A stretch of DNA of 36,551 nucleotides from Candidatus Pacearchaeota archaeon (GTDB taxonomy: Archaea > Nanobdellota > Nanobdellia > Pacearchaeales > GW2011-AR1): the NCBI GenBank assembly GCA_017609885.1, contig JAFCDB010000003.1, forward strand, positions 1 through 36,551, read 5' to 3'. Of the stretch, positions 29,326-35,539 are shown piece after piece. The notes under the pieces are model-generated. The model saw only the letters and a program-made list of their open reading frames with translations. It was not told the DNA's origin and did not search any database. The translations under genes and the position numbers were made by a program. Numbering within the stretch: the first letter of the stretch is position 1; every line of letters starts with the position of its first letter.

Positions 29326-30351
29326 TCATTTTTTAATACTCTCTTTATGTTTAATTTTGTTGGGTTTTGGGGCGTTAGTATCATTTTCGTTCATATTTTC
29401 TATTTTTTCTTTAACTTCTTGTTTAACTTCATCTGAAACACCCTTATACCTTAATGAATGTTTAAAGAAAATATCATTAAGGTATTTTTCTATTTCTTGT
29501 TTTGGAAAATTATTATTAATAACATAAAAAGCAGTTTGTTCTATTGCATCGTTAAGAGAAATTTGTAACCCTAAATCCATACCTAAAATTTTTCTTATAT
29601 CATTAAATTTAAGTATGTTCTTTAAATCTTTATCATTTTCTATTATTTCTTTAATTTTCTTTTCTTCGTTATCATACCTTGAAGTTATATTTTTCATTAA
29701 ACTATCGTGTGATTTACGCATTTCATCATACCATTCTTTTGAATTTTGTTTTAAATTTTCATTAAAAAAATCTTCTTGTTTGTTTTTATCTTTTTTTTCT
29801 AAATCCTTTTTTAATTCTATTTGAGAGATAACCTGTCGTAAGCTAGGGTGTGTTAATGTTGTAAATTCAAAATCACCGAAAAAAGTAAAGTAACTTAGTG
29901 CATTATAAAGAGAACATTTTTTTATTTTAGAGATATTAGAAAAATATTCTATTAATGCTTTTTTTAGATATTTGTTATTTTTTAAGTTTTTTATAAAACC
30001 TTGATTTTCTAATAACTCTAACAATTCTAATCTTTCGGGTTTAATGTTTGTTTTAAGATTATTGTGTATTTCAATAAATTCATCTTTTTGTTCTTTTAAA
30101 AGTTTAATAAATTCATCTAAAATTTTATTCCAATTTACATAAAAAAGTTTTATGTTCTTTATTTTATCGGGGTGTTTTTTGATTTTTATTAAACCCGAAG
30201 TTTTTAATTTCATTAATCTACGTTGTATTGTGCCTTGTTGTTCTTTTACTCTTCTAGCAATTTCAGACGCATACATTTCTTGATTATTTATAATGTAAAT
30301 TAATATTGAATGTTCAGAACTCTCTAAAACATTAATTTCTTTTTTAGCCAT
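29326..30351 (-). CDS. Winged-helix regulator with long coiled C-terminal part
   Basis: 341 residues. Residues about 8-60 are a MarR/TrmB-like winged helix (LESSEHSILIYIINNQEMYASEIARRVKEQQGTIQRRLMKLKTSGLIKIKK). The remainder is helical and charged, with a coiled segment near 180-245. It is the only leftward gene of the element and faces the operon. TATA-like CTTTAAAAAG read leftward (30373-30382) is about 26 bases from the ATG and the half-site GTTATACG (30358-30365) lies between, so it may be repressed by the same factor as the operon, or regulate itself. A lysogeny-type repressor or replication control protein are both possible. Confidence 0.65.
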   Translation of the reverse strand: MAKKEINVLESSEHSILIYIINNQEMYASEIARRVKEQQGTIQRRLMKLKTSGLIKIKKHPDKIKNIKLFYVNWNKILDEFIKLLKEQKDEFIEIHNNLKTNIKPERLELLELLENQGFIKNLKNNKYLKKALIEYFSNISKIKKCSLYNALSYFTFFGDFEFTTLTHPSLRQVISQIELKKDLEKKDKNKQEDFFNENLKQNSKEWYDEMRKSHDSLMKNITSRYDNEEKKIKEIIENDKDLKNILKFNDIRKILGMDLGLQISLNDAIEQTAFYVINNNFPKQEIEKYLNDIFFKHSLRYKGVSDEVKQEVKEKIENMNENDTNAPKPNKIKHKESIKK

Positions 30352-30357
30352 AATTCA

Positions 30358-30465
30358 GTTATACGTTTATTCTTTTTAAAGTTTATCACTATTAAGTAAT
30401 TAGTTATACGATATCGTATAACCAAAACATTTAAATAGTATATTAGTTATACTTTATTGTATAAG
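30358..30465. promoter_or_regulatory. Divergent control region with GTTATAC operators
   Basis: Three related sites: a half-site GTTATACG (30358-30365), a perfect 20-base palindrome GTTATACG-ATAT-CGTATAAC (30403-30422), and an imperfect one GTTATAC...GTATAAG (30446-30465) of the same length. The third lies between the TATA-like TTTAAATA (30431-30438) and the ATG at 30470. The layout fits a repressor that blocks both directions, probably one of the ribbon-helix-helix proteins. Confidence 0.75.
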
Positions 30466-30469
30466 TAAG

Positions 30470-30634
30470 ATGGGGTTTAAAAATTTCCAATTAAATTTAG
30501 AAGAGAATGAAGTTAGAAAATTAGATGAGCTTAAAAAAAGAAGTGAAAGAAGTAGGAGTTATTTGATTAGAAAAGCTATCTTACTTTTATTAAAAGAATA
30601 TGAACAAAATAAAAATTTTGAGGTTTTAAGATGA
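30470..30634 (+). CDS. Ribbon-helix-helix (CopG/Arc-type) regulator
   Basis: 54 residues: KNFQLNLEENEVRKLDELKKRSERSRSYLIRKAILLLLKEYEQN has the strand-helix-helix order of RHH proteins, with the S-R-S-x-x-I-R-K turn. RHH dimers read the major groove through the first strand. Being the first gene behind the palindromic operators, it is the best candidate to bind them. TATA-like box is about 35 bases upstream. It overlaps the next gene by four bases. Confidence 0.75.
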   Translation: MGFKNFQLNLEENEVRKLDELKKRSERSRSYLIRKAILLLLKEYEQNKNFEVLR

Positions 30635-30819
30635 CATCTACAACATATATGTTAAGAATAAGATTAACCGAAGAACAGCGAAAGCGGTTAGACGAGTTAG
30701 CGAAAGCAGACGGCGAAGTTACTTTAAGCTCTTATTGTAGAAAAAAACTTTTTGAAAGTTTATCTACTGAAATTAAATTAAATCGTATTTTGGAGTTGCT
30801 TGATAAAAGTAAAAAATAG
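30631..30819 (+). CDS. Second ribbon-helix-helix-like protein
   Basis: 62 residues: TTYMLRIRLTEEQRKRLDELAKADGEVTLSSYCRKKLFESLSTEIKLNRILELLDKSKK. The strand (YMLRIRLT) and two helices match RHH proteins; the longer turn and C-terminal helix resemble MobC- or plasmid copy-control types. It is coupled to the first RHH gene by ATGA. It may bind DNA at the element's origin; no relaxase is visible nearby. Confidence 0.65.
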   Translation: MTSTTYMLRIRLTEEQRKRLDELAKADGEVTLSSYCRKKLFESLSTEIKLNRILELLDKSKK

Positions 30820-30830
30820 AGGTTGATATT

Positions 30831-31028
30831 ATGAGCGAGTTATTAATAAGCCGATTAAAAAACTCTATTGGATTAGAGGGTATTGTTTATTTACTTAATG
30901 GTTTTAGATTTGAATGTAAAATTTTATCTTGTGATGATGATTTTTTAGAGATTTATGATATTAAAAAATCCCGAGTAAAAGTTATAAAAATTTCTGAAAT
31001 AAGCGAGGTGGATTTAAATGGATATTAA
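30831..31028 (+). CDS. LSm/Hfq-like small protein (tentative)
   Basis: 65 residues: LISRLKNSIGLEGIVYLLNGFRFECKILSCDDDFLEIYDIKKSRVKVIKISEISEVDL. A short helix is followed by five predicted strands, with an L-x-x-G-x-V-x-x-L-x-N-G-x-x-x-x-C-x-I-x-x-x-D pattern like the Sm1 motif and a final I-S-x-I-x-x-V like Sm2. Sm-like proteins form RNA-binding rings. The strand pattern is clear, the family is inferred. GAGGTTGAT lies six bases before the ATG. It overlaps the next gene by 11 bases. Confidence 0.45.
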   Translation: MSELLISRLKNSIGLEGIVYLLNGFRFECKILSCDDDFLEIYDIKKSRVKVIKISEISEVDLNGY

Positions 31029-31278
31029 AAAAATAAAAGATGAGCAAGAGAAAAAAATTTTAGAGGCGATTGATGAGTATGTTAAAGTTTTTGGTGATGA
31101 TTGTGATATTTATAGGCACGGCGGGAATTTTGACGATAGATTAACTAAACAAGATTTGAAAATTTTATTAAACACTGAAAAAAAAGTTTGTGAAATTCAA
31201 AAAGAAAATTCTGATAAAATTAAACTTAAAAAAATAAATTTGAAAGGAGTGCATATTTTGGTTTATAAAAATGGATGA
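31018..31278 (+). CDS. Hypothetical protein, 86 residues
   Basis: An unrecognised soluble protein: helical N-terminus (KKIKDEQEKKILEAIDEYVKVFGDDCDIYRHGG), a helix LTKQDLKILLNTEKKVCEIQKENS, then a beta-like end INLKGVHILVYKNG. It overlaps its neighbours on both sides (11 and 8 bases), so it is part of the operon. Confidence 0.6.
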   Translation: MDIKKIKDEQEKKILEAIDEYVKVFGDDCDIYRHGGNFDDRLTKQDLKILLNTEKKVCEIQKENSDKIKLKKINLKGVHILVYKNG

Positions 31279-31699
31279 TAATAATTATAGCAGTAACGAG
31301 AATGTAGATTTTAGAGAAATTGTTTTAAGTTATATGCGTAGAGTTATGGAGTTGAATTTAAAGGTTATTCCGCAAGAACAGATTTTAGATTATGCTAAAT
31401 GTTATAAGCGTGCTGTAATGGGTTTAAGTGATATTCTATTACCTTTTTTTGATGATGAGATGAAAATAGTTTATGAGAAATTTTTAGATGAGTATGATTG
31501 GATGATGAGGGAAACCACAAAGAACGGCACAAAAGTAAGCGATATTAACGAGTATGCTAATGGAATTATGAAAGTTTTTAGAGGGTTGTTTAGGGAATTA
31601 AATAAACTTCTTAACAGAAATGATTATTTGAAGAGTAAGGTTTATGGTGAAACTAAAAACGAAGTCGTGCAAGAGCGCGAGGATGATGAGGAGTATTAA
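31271..31699 (+). CDS. Element paralogous family member A, 142 residues
   Basis: All-helical acidic protein of unknown function. It shares with the genes at 31702 and 32436 the order: FREIVLSYMRRVMEL near residue 15, ILLPFFDDEMKIVYEKF near 57, a helix ending LLNRNDYLKSKVYGE near 120, and an acidic tail (EREDDEEY). Three diverged copies imply repeated duplication and possibly a hetero-oligomer. No catalytic motif is visible. Confidence 0.65.
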   Translation: MDDNNYSSNENVDFREIVLSYMRRVMELNLKVIPQEQILDYAKCYKRAVMGLSDILLPFFDDEMKIVYEKFLDEYDWMMRETTKNGTKVSDINEYANGIMKVFRGLFRELNKLLNRNDYLKSKVYGETKNEVVQEREDDEEY

Positions 31700-31701
31700 A
31701 A

Positions 31702-32070
31702 ATGGAAAATCAAAATAATTTTATGGGGAATGAAAAGCTAGAATACGGACAGATTATTCTAGGGCATATTAAAGAAATTTTGAAAATAAGCAGATATGGT
31801 TTATTTGAACCCGAAATTTGTGTTAGATATCAAACAGCGATTTTAGTATTAGCTGACGCGTTGTATAATTATTATGATGATGAGATGAGAGAAAGCGAAC
31901 AAGAGTTTGATAGGTGTAAAAAATTACCAAAATATGAAAATAGTTTTGGACATTATAGAGAATTTTTTAGGGCGTTAATGGGATTGTTACAGCGAAATAA
32001 TTATTTGAAGAGTGTGGTTTATGGTGAGGATAGAGATGAGCTAGCACAAGAAGAGGGTGAAAATGATTAA
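31702..32070 (+). CDS. Element paralogous family member B, 122 residues
   Basis: The shortest of the three copies. LEYGQIILGHIKEILKIS aligns with LEFRQIVLGHIKKILEIS of member C, ALYNYYDDEMRESEQEF with the FDDEM core, and LLQRNNYLKSVVYGEDRDELAQEEGEND with the conserved end. B is closer to C than to A over these blocks. It starts two bases after A. Confidence 0.65.
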   Translation: MENQNNFMGNEKLEYGQIILGHIKEILKISRYGLFEPEICVRYQTAILVLADALYNYYDDEMRESEQEFDRCKKLPKYENSFGHYREFFRALMGLLQRNNYLKSVVYGEDRDELAQEEGEND

Positions 32071-32102
32071 ATTAAATTTTAGCGAAAGCGGGAGTAACAT
32101 AA

Positions 32103-32411
32103 ATGAAAAAAGGTTTTGTAAAAGATAAACAAGTCGGTGACGTGTTTAAGGATAAACAAGTTAGTGACGAGGAATATTGGAAACAATACGCGCCTAGTGA
32201 TGAGGATAATTTTAGTATGCAAAACCACGAAATAAGTTTAGACGTTGTTTGTAAATTTAAAGGGATTAATGGCGGTGTAATCTATGAAACAAAAGAAACA
32301 GCGATTAACTGCAATTTACCCGATTTAGAAACGTGGTTTAGAAATCTTAAAAAAGTTATTCGTATGCTAGACGAAACTATTTCAGATAAAGAAGTCGGTG
32401 AGGGTTTTTAA
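32103..32411 (+). CDS. Hypothetical protein, 102 residues
   Basis: Not related to the paralogues around it. It starts with a duplicated heptad-like unit (VKDKQVGDVF, FKDKQVSDEEY), then ISLDVVCKFKGINGGVIYETKETAINCNLPDLETWFRNLKKVIRMLDETIS. Two cysteines lie in the beta-like middle and a helix follows. No family is recognised. It lies 32 bases after member B and 24 before member C. Confidence 0.6.
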   Translation: MKKGFVKDKQVGDVFKDKQVSDEEYWKQYAPSDEDNFSMQNHEISLDVVCKFKGINGGVIYETKETAINCNLPDLETWFRNLKKVIRMLDETISDKEVGEGF

Positions 32412-32435
32412 CTTCACCACTTCTATTTTTTAAAA

Positions 32436-32942
32436 ATGGAAACACAAAATACTTATACACACGATAAGCTAGAATTTAGACAGATTGTTCTAGGGCATAT
32501 TAAAAAAATTTTAGAAATTAGCAGTAGCGAGTTAAGGGATAAAACAATAATTAGAAATCACGGAAATTATAGCGAAACTATTGAGAATGAAGATACAAGA
32601 CAAAGCTATATGCAGGCGATAGAAAATTTAGCTTATATTTTAATGCCTTATTTTGATGAGGAGATGTTACAAGTTTATGAAAGGTGTGTTAGAATTATTA
32701 ACGCTTTCGGATATGAGGTTAAAAGAATTTTGAAAAAAACTTATGAGAGAATTAAAGAGGATACGGGGAAAGATGATTTAGGAAATGCTTTTGTTTTGGA
32801 AATGAAATTAAAATATGCAAAGAAATTATTTATTGCGTTAAATATGTTATTGAAAAGAAATGATTATTTGAAGAGTGCCGTTTATGGTGAGGATAGAGAT
32901 GAGTTAGGTGTTGAGGATGATAATGAGGGGGATGAGGAATAA
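32436..32942 (+). CDS. Element paralogous family member C, 168 residues
   Basis: The longest copy, with an insertion of about 25 residues after IIRNHGNYSETIENED compared with B. It keeps LEFRQIVLGHIKKILEIS, LMPYFDEEMLQVYERC, MLLKRNDYLKSAVYGEDRDELGVEDDNEGDEE. The acidic end overlaps the start of the ATPase gene by one base, which suggests tight coupling and perhaps a complex with the ATPase. Confidence 0.65.
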   Translation: METQNTYTHDKLEFRQIVLGHIKKILEISSSELRDKTIIRNHGNYSETIENEDTRQSYMQAIENLAYILMPYFDEEMLQVYERCVRIINAFGYEVKRILKKTYERIKEDTGKDDLGNAFVLEMKLKYAKKLFIALNMLLKRNDYLKSAVYGEDRDELGVEDDNEGDEE

Positions 32943-33871
32943 TGGCTAATGCGGTTTATCTTTATCGCGGGAAAGCAAAACTTAATAGTTGGGCGCGTTG
33001 GATGGTTAGCCGAACTATGAAACAAAATAAGAATAATCTTATTTCGGTTGTTGGAAAAACGGGGAGTGGAAAAACATTAAGTGCTATTTCAATTTGTGAG
33101 ATAATGAGTAAATTAGATGGTGTGCCTTTTAATGTTAAAGAACACGTAGTTTTTACATTAAAAGAATTAATGGATTTAATTAATAGCGGAAAGTTAAGGC
33201 GAGGTAGTAAAATAGTTTGTGACGAATTTCAGTGTAGCATATCCGCGCGTGAATTTCAAAGCAAAGCAAATAAAGTTTTCAATTATGTTTTAAGCACGTT
33301 TAGACATTTAAATTTAACTTTATTCTTTTGCACGCCATTTGAAACCTTATTAGATAAGAACACTAGAAAGTTATTTCACGCGCGCTTTGAAACTATGAGT
33401 ATAAATAAAAATAATCAAACGTGCAGAATTAAACCGCGATTTTTAGAGTATAGCGATTTTAAAGCCGAGCCATATAGAAAACAAATGTATATTTTCTTTA
33501 AGGATGATAAGGGTAATAATAAATCGCGTCAGTTGTTTTGGTGGGATATCCCGCGCCCGAGTAAAGAGAATGAGGAGATTTATGAGAAAATGAAAGTTGA
33601 TTTTACTACAAGATTAAATAAAAACATTTCGTTAGAGCTAGCTAATGAGAGAAGTTTAGCGGATGAACATACTGAAAAGATAGTAGATAGAAAACCATTA
33701 ACAGATAAGCAAGATAAGGTTATGAAAGTGTTAGCTAACATAAAAGAGAGTAATAGATATGAGGTTGCTAGTAAGAAGTTAGGTATTTCTTTAAGCTCAA
33801 TACATAAAAACAAGAAGTTAGCAGAAAAGAAAGGTTACACATTAGAGGAGTTTAAAGAAAATGATGATTAA
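32942..33871 (+). CDS. P-loop ATPase with C-terminal HTH (Zot/packaging-like)
   Basis: 309 residues. Walker A GKTGSGKT (38-45), Walker B SKIVCDEFQ (89-97, D94-E95), then a conserved STFRHLNLTLFFCTPFETLLDKNTRKLFHARFE block that resembles the sensor/arginine region of RecA/FtsK-HerA-type and Zot-like ATPases of archaeal viruses and plasmids. Residues about 262-300 hold a helix-turn-helix (KQDKVMKVLANIKESNRYEVASKKLGISLSSIHKNKKLAEKKG), like sigma-region-4/LuxR-type HTH. DNA packaging, transfer or an active DNA-bound motor are possible. There is no transmembrane segment, unlike true Zot. Confidence 0.75.
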   Translation: MANAVYLYRGKAKLNSWARWMVSRTMKQNKNNLISVVGKTGSGKTLSAISICEIMSKLDGVPFNVKEHVVFTLKELMDLINSGKLRRGSKIVCDEFQCSISAREFQSKANKVFNYVLSTFRHLNLTLFFCTPFETLLDKNTRKLFHARFETMSINKNNQTCRIKPRFLEYSDFKAEPYRKQMYIFFKDDKGNNKSRQLFWWDIPRPSKENEEIYEKMKVDFTTRLNKNISLELANERSLADEHTEKIVDRKPLTDKQDKVMKVLANIKESNRYEVASKKLGISLSSIHKNKKLAEKKGYTLEEFKENDD

Positions 33872-34028
33872 AACTATTGATAGAGGTGTATATGGCGAAA
33901 ATACTAGGGTTTTCGCCCTTTTTAGCCATATTTCGCCACTAAAAAGCCCACGCTCGCCCATTAAATTAACTTATAAGGTGAGAAATTTTAACCATCATCA
34001 TAGTAAAATAGGGGTTGTGTTAGAATGA
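33861..34028 (+). CDS. Possible small protein, 55 residues
   Basis: ATG 33861 overlaps the end of the ATPase gene and the stop TGA overlaps the next ATG (34025), so the frame exactly fills the gap in the operon: MMIKTIDRGVYGENTRVFALFSHISPLKSPRSPIKLTYKVRNFNHHHSKIGVVLE. The overlaps on both sides support a real coupled gene; against it, the stretch contains strong inverted repeats and the sequence looks like no known family. Confidence 0.4.
   Translation: MMIKTIDRGVYGENTRVFALFSHISPLKSPRSPIKLTYKVRNFNHHHSKIGVVLE
33894..33946. repeat. Double hairpin with GGCGAAA words
   Basis: GGCGAAAA (33894-33901) pairs with TTTTCGCC (33910-33917); directly after, CTTTTTAG (33918-33925) pairs with CTAAAAAG (33939-33946). 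TTTCGCC occurs again at 33931. Two adjacent 8-base stems could act in RNA (terminator, attenuator) or DNA (replication origin). Confidence 0.7.
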
Positions 34029-34390
34029 AGATAAGAATACAAGACAGCAGTAAGTTTATTGATGTGGATATAGCACACCCTTATTTATTAGGTGATGTTA
34101 ATGTATATGAGCGAGAACTTAAACCAAAGATACAAGATGTTATAGATAGGGATAACTTAAAGTGTAGTGGTTGTGGAAAGCCATTAATTAATAGGGGTTG
34201 GATATGTGTTAATCACCGCCCGAAGAGTGCGCTTACTATGAAAGAAACTTATAGGGTTGAGGATAATAACACGGGCGAGGTTTATTGTGAGGGGGAGTTT
34301 GAGTTAAAAGATATGTGGGCTATGTTCTTATTCTGTTTTGATACCCGCGCAGATTGTATAAATAAATGGAAAGATAAGCGCCCAAAATGA
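34025..34390 (+). CDS. Hypothetical zinc-binding protein, 121 residues
   Basis: The middle has LKCSGCGKPLINRGWICVNHRPKSA: a CxxC (C47, C50) followed by C61 and H64, a likely treble-clef or zinc ribbon site. The C-terminus WAMFLFCFDTRADCINKWKDKRP is aromatic with two further cysteines. No family is recognised; HNH-type endonuclease folds share the CxxC...CxxH look but the HNH catalytic His-Asn is not evident. It overlaps the next gene by four bases. Confidence 0.6.
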   Translation: MKIRIQDSSKFIDVDIAHPYLLGDVNVYERELKPKIQDVIDRDNLKCSGCGKPLINRGWICVNHRPKSALTMKETYRVEDNNTGEVYCEGEFELKDMWAMFLFCFDTRADCINKWKDKRPK

Positions 34391-34635
34391 AAAAAGATAT
34401 TGAAGGTATGAGCCGAGAAGAGTTAATTAAATTAATTAGTAATATGATTAATGAGCGCGAGTTTGGAATAAGCCCGATTAATAAAGTTAGTGTTTGTGAT
34501 GTTGAGGTTGCTAGTAGCATAGAGAGTTTAGATAGATGTAAGAAAGCCGTTAATGATTTGATTAAGACAAATAAAAAGTTTATCACATTAAGACAAAATA
34601 AAATTAAAGCTGATAGTTGGGGTTATTTTGGTTAA
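34387..34635 (+). CDS. Hypothetical helical protein, 82 residues
   Basis: Begins KKDIEGMSREELIKLISNMINE, has a short middle with two cysteines (SVCDVEVASSIESLDRCKKAV), and ends TLRQNKIKADSWGYFG. Predicted mostly helical. Last gene before a 125-base gap with promoter-like signals. No function can be assigned. Confidence 0.55.
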   Translation: MKKDIEGMSREELIKLISNMINEREFGISPINKVSVCDVEVASSIESLDRCKKAVNDLIKTNKKFITLRQNKIKADSWGYFG

Positions 34636-34644
34636 AAAATAAAT

Positions 34645-34693
34645 GTGTAATTTTGTGTAATAAAGTGTAATTTTGTTATACTCACATTTAAAA
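34645..34693 (+). promoter_or_regulatory. Internal promoter with 10-base iterons and GTTATAC half-site
   Basis: GTGTAAT starts at 34645, 34655 and 34665, exactly 10 bases apart, so on one face of the helix. GTTATAC follows at 34675 and a TATA-like CACATTTAAAAG at 34682-34693. The order GTTATAC then ACATTTAAA is the same as at 30.4 kb. It likely drives the primase/polymerase genes under the same regulator. Confidence 0.6.
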
Positions 34694-34714
34694 GAAAGTT
34701 ATGATTAAAAAAAT

Positions 34715-34741
34715 AAAGCCAAAGAGTTAAACTCTTCGGCT
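34715..34741 (+). ncRNA. Hairpin in the leader of the replication genes
   Basis: AGCCAAAGAGTT (from 34717) pairs with AACTCTTCGGCT (to 34741), 11 of 12 positions, with almost no loop beyond the two central A/T bases. It starts near where a transcript from the preceding TATA-like box would begin, and ends 20 bases before the next ATG. It could be a structured leader or, read as DNA, a cruciform. There is no T-tract after it. Confidence 0.5.
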
Positions 34742-34760
34742 ATCATTTCACGCTAACAAA

Positions 34761-34997
34761 ATGATAATAGAAATATTGCAAATAAGATTAATAAAAGTAT
34801 GGGTGTGTTTAGCTGTTTGTTTGTTACTTAAAGATAGATGTATTAAAAGATGTTCTTGTTGTGGTTACGAGTTAGATGTTGAGGATTATTTTTTTAATAA
34901 TATTTGTGAGTGTTGCGGGGCTTCGCAGGGTTATGATAAAGAGTATTTTGAAAATTCTGATTTAAATTATAGGGGTGTAAAATGTTTAGAGATATAG
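34761..34997 (+). CDS. Small zinc-ribbon protein, 78 residues
   Basis: A short hydrophobic start (RLIKVWVCLAVCLLL) is followed by KRCSCCGYELDVEDYFFNNICECCGASQGYD: two CxC/CxxC pairs that form a zinc ribbon. A later start is possible, which would remove the hydrophobic part. It overlaps the primase-like gene by 16 bases, so it may be its partner. Function unknown. Confidence 0.6.
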   Translation: MIIEILQIRLIKVWVCLAVCLLLKDRCIKRCSCCGYELDVEDYFFNNICECCGASQGYDKEYFENSDLNYRGVKCLEI

Positions 34998-35539
34998 AAT
35001 TATTTAAACCGAAGTTTGTGAGAACAGAAAGAGAAACTACTAATTATGAAACAGGCGTGGATTATAATGAGAATATTATTTTTGATTTTGTTAATGATGA
35101 TTATGTAGCTAGAAATAAAAAACTATATGGTGATTTAACACTTAAAGAATATTTGGATAAAATAGAAAGAGAGAAAGGTTTTGTTAGTTATCATATTTCT
35201 TTAAGAAGTGTAGATAATAAAAGAGCGCTGTTAGTTTTTGAAAGTGATAAAAAAGGTGGTGATGAGGTTATTAAAAAATTGACTAGGTTAGTTAGAGAGA
35301 AAGGTGTTAAATTTATTCTTAAAACAAGTGGAAATAGAAGTTTGCATTTAGTTATACCGATTATTGCAGAAACAGAAGAGGAGTATAATAGGCAGTGGTT
35401 AGGAGTATTTTATTTATTAGACGCAAGAGATAGAGAATTTATTGATGAGCAGTTAAATAAATTTTCGGGGCAGGTTAGAGGGTTTGAAAGTTTGCATTTG
35501 AAAACTTATAATAAAAGTGAGGTGTTAGAAAGTGGATAA
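34982..35539 (+). CDS. Primase-like protein (archaeo-eukaryotic primase fold, tentative)
   Basis: 185 residues. The block ALLVFESD (82-89) could be the first acidic motif, KTSGNRSLHLVIPI (114-127) matches the S-x-H nucleotide-binding motif of archaeo-eukaryotic primases (sG..GxH...P), and VRGFESLHLKTYNKS near 168-182 resembles the C-terminal R..GS.N.K motif. The acidic pair of motif I (DxD) is not standard. It sits right before a polymerase-like gene, as primase and polymerase often do in mobile elements. The reading is an inference from motif order. Confidence 0.5.
   Translation: MFRDIELFKPKFVRTERETTNYETGVDYNENIIFDFVNDDYVARNKKLYGDLTLKEYLDKIEREKGFVSYHISLRSVDNKRALLVFESDKKGGDEVIKKLTRLVREKGVKFILKTSGNRSLHLVIPIIAETEEEYNRQWLGVFYLLDARDREFIDEQLNKFSGQVRGFESLHLKTYNKSEVLESG

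Noticed and set aside
29240-29527. Plus-strand ORF at the element edge
   Set aside because: Its larger part is antisense to the winged-helix regulator and shows no protein family.
32064-32129. 21-codon frame between paralogue B and the next gene
   Set aside because: Overlaps the start of the next gene in another frame, no supporting pattern.
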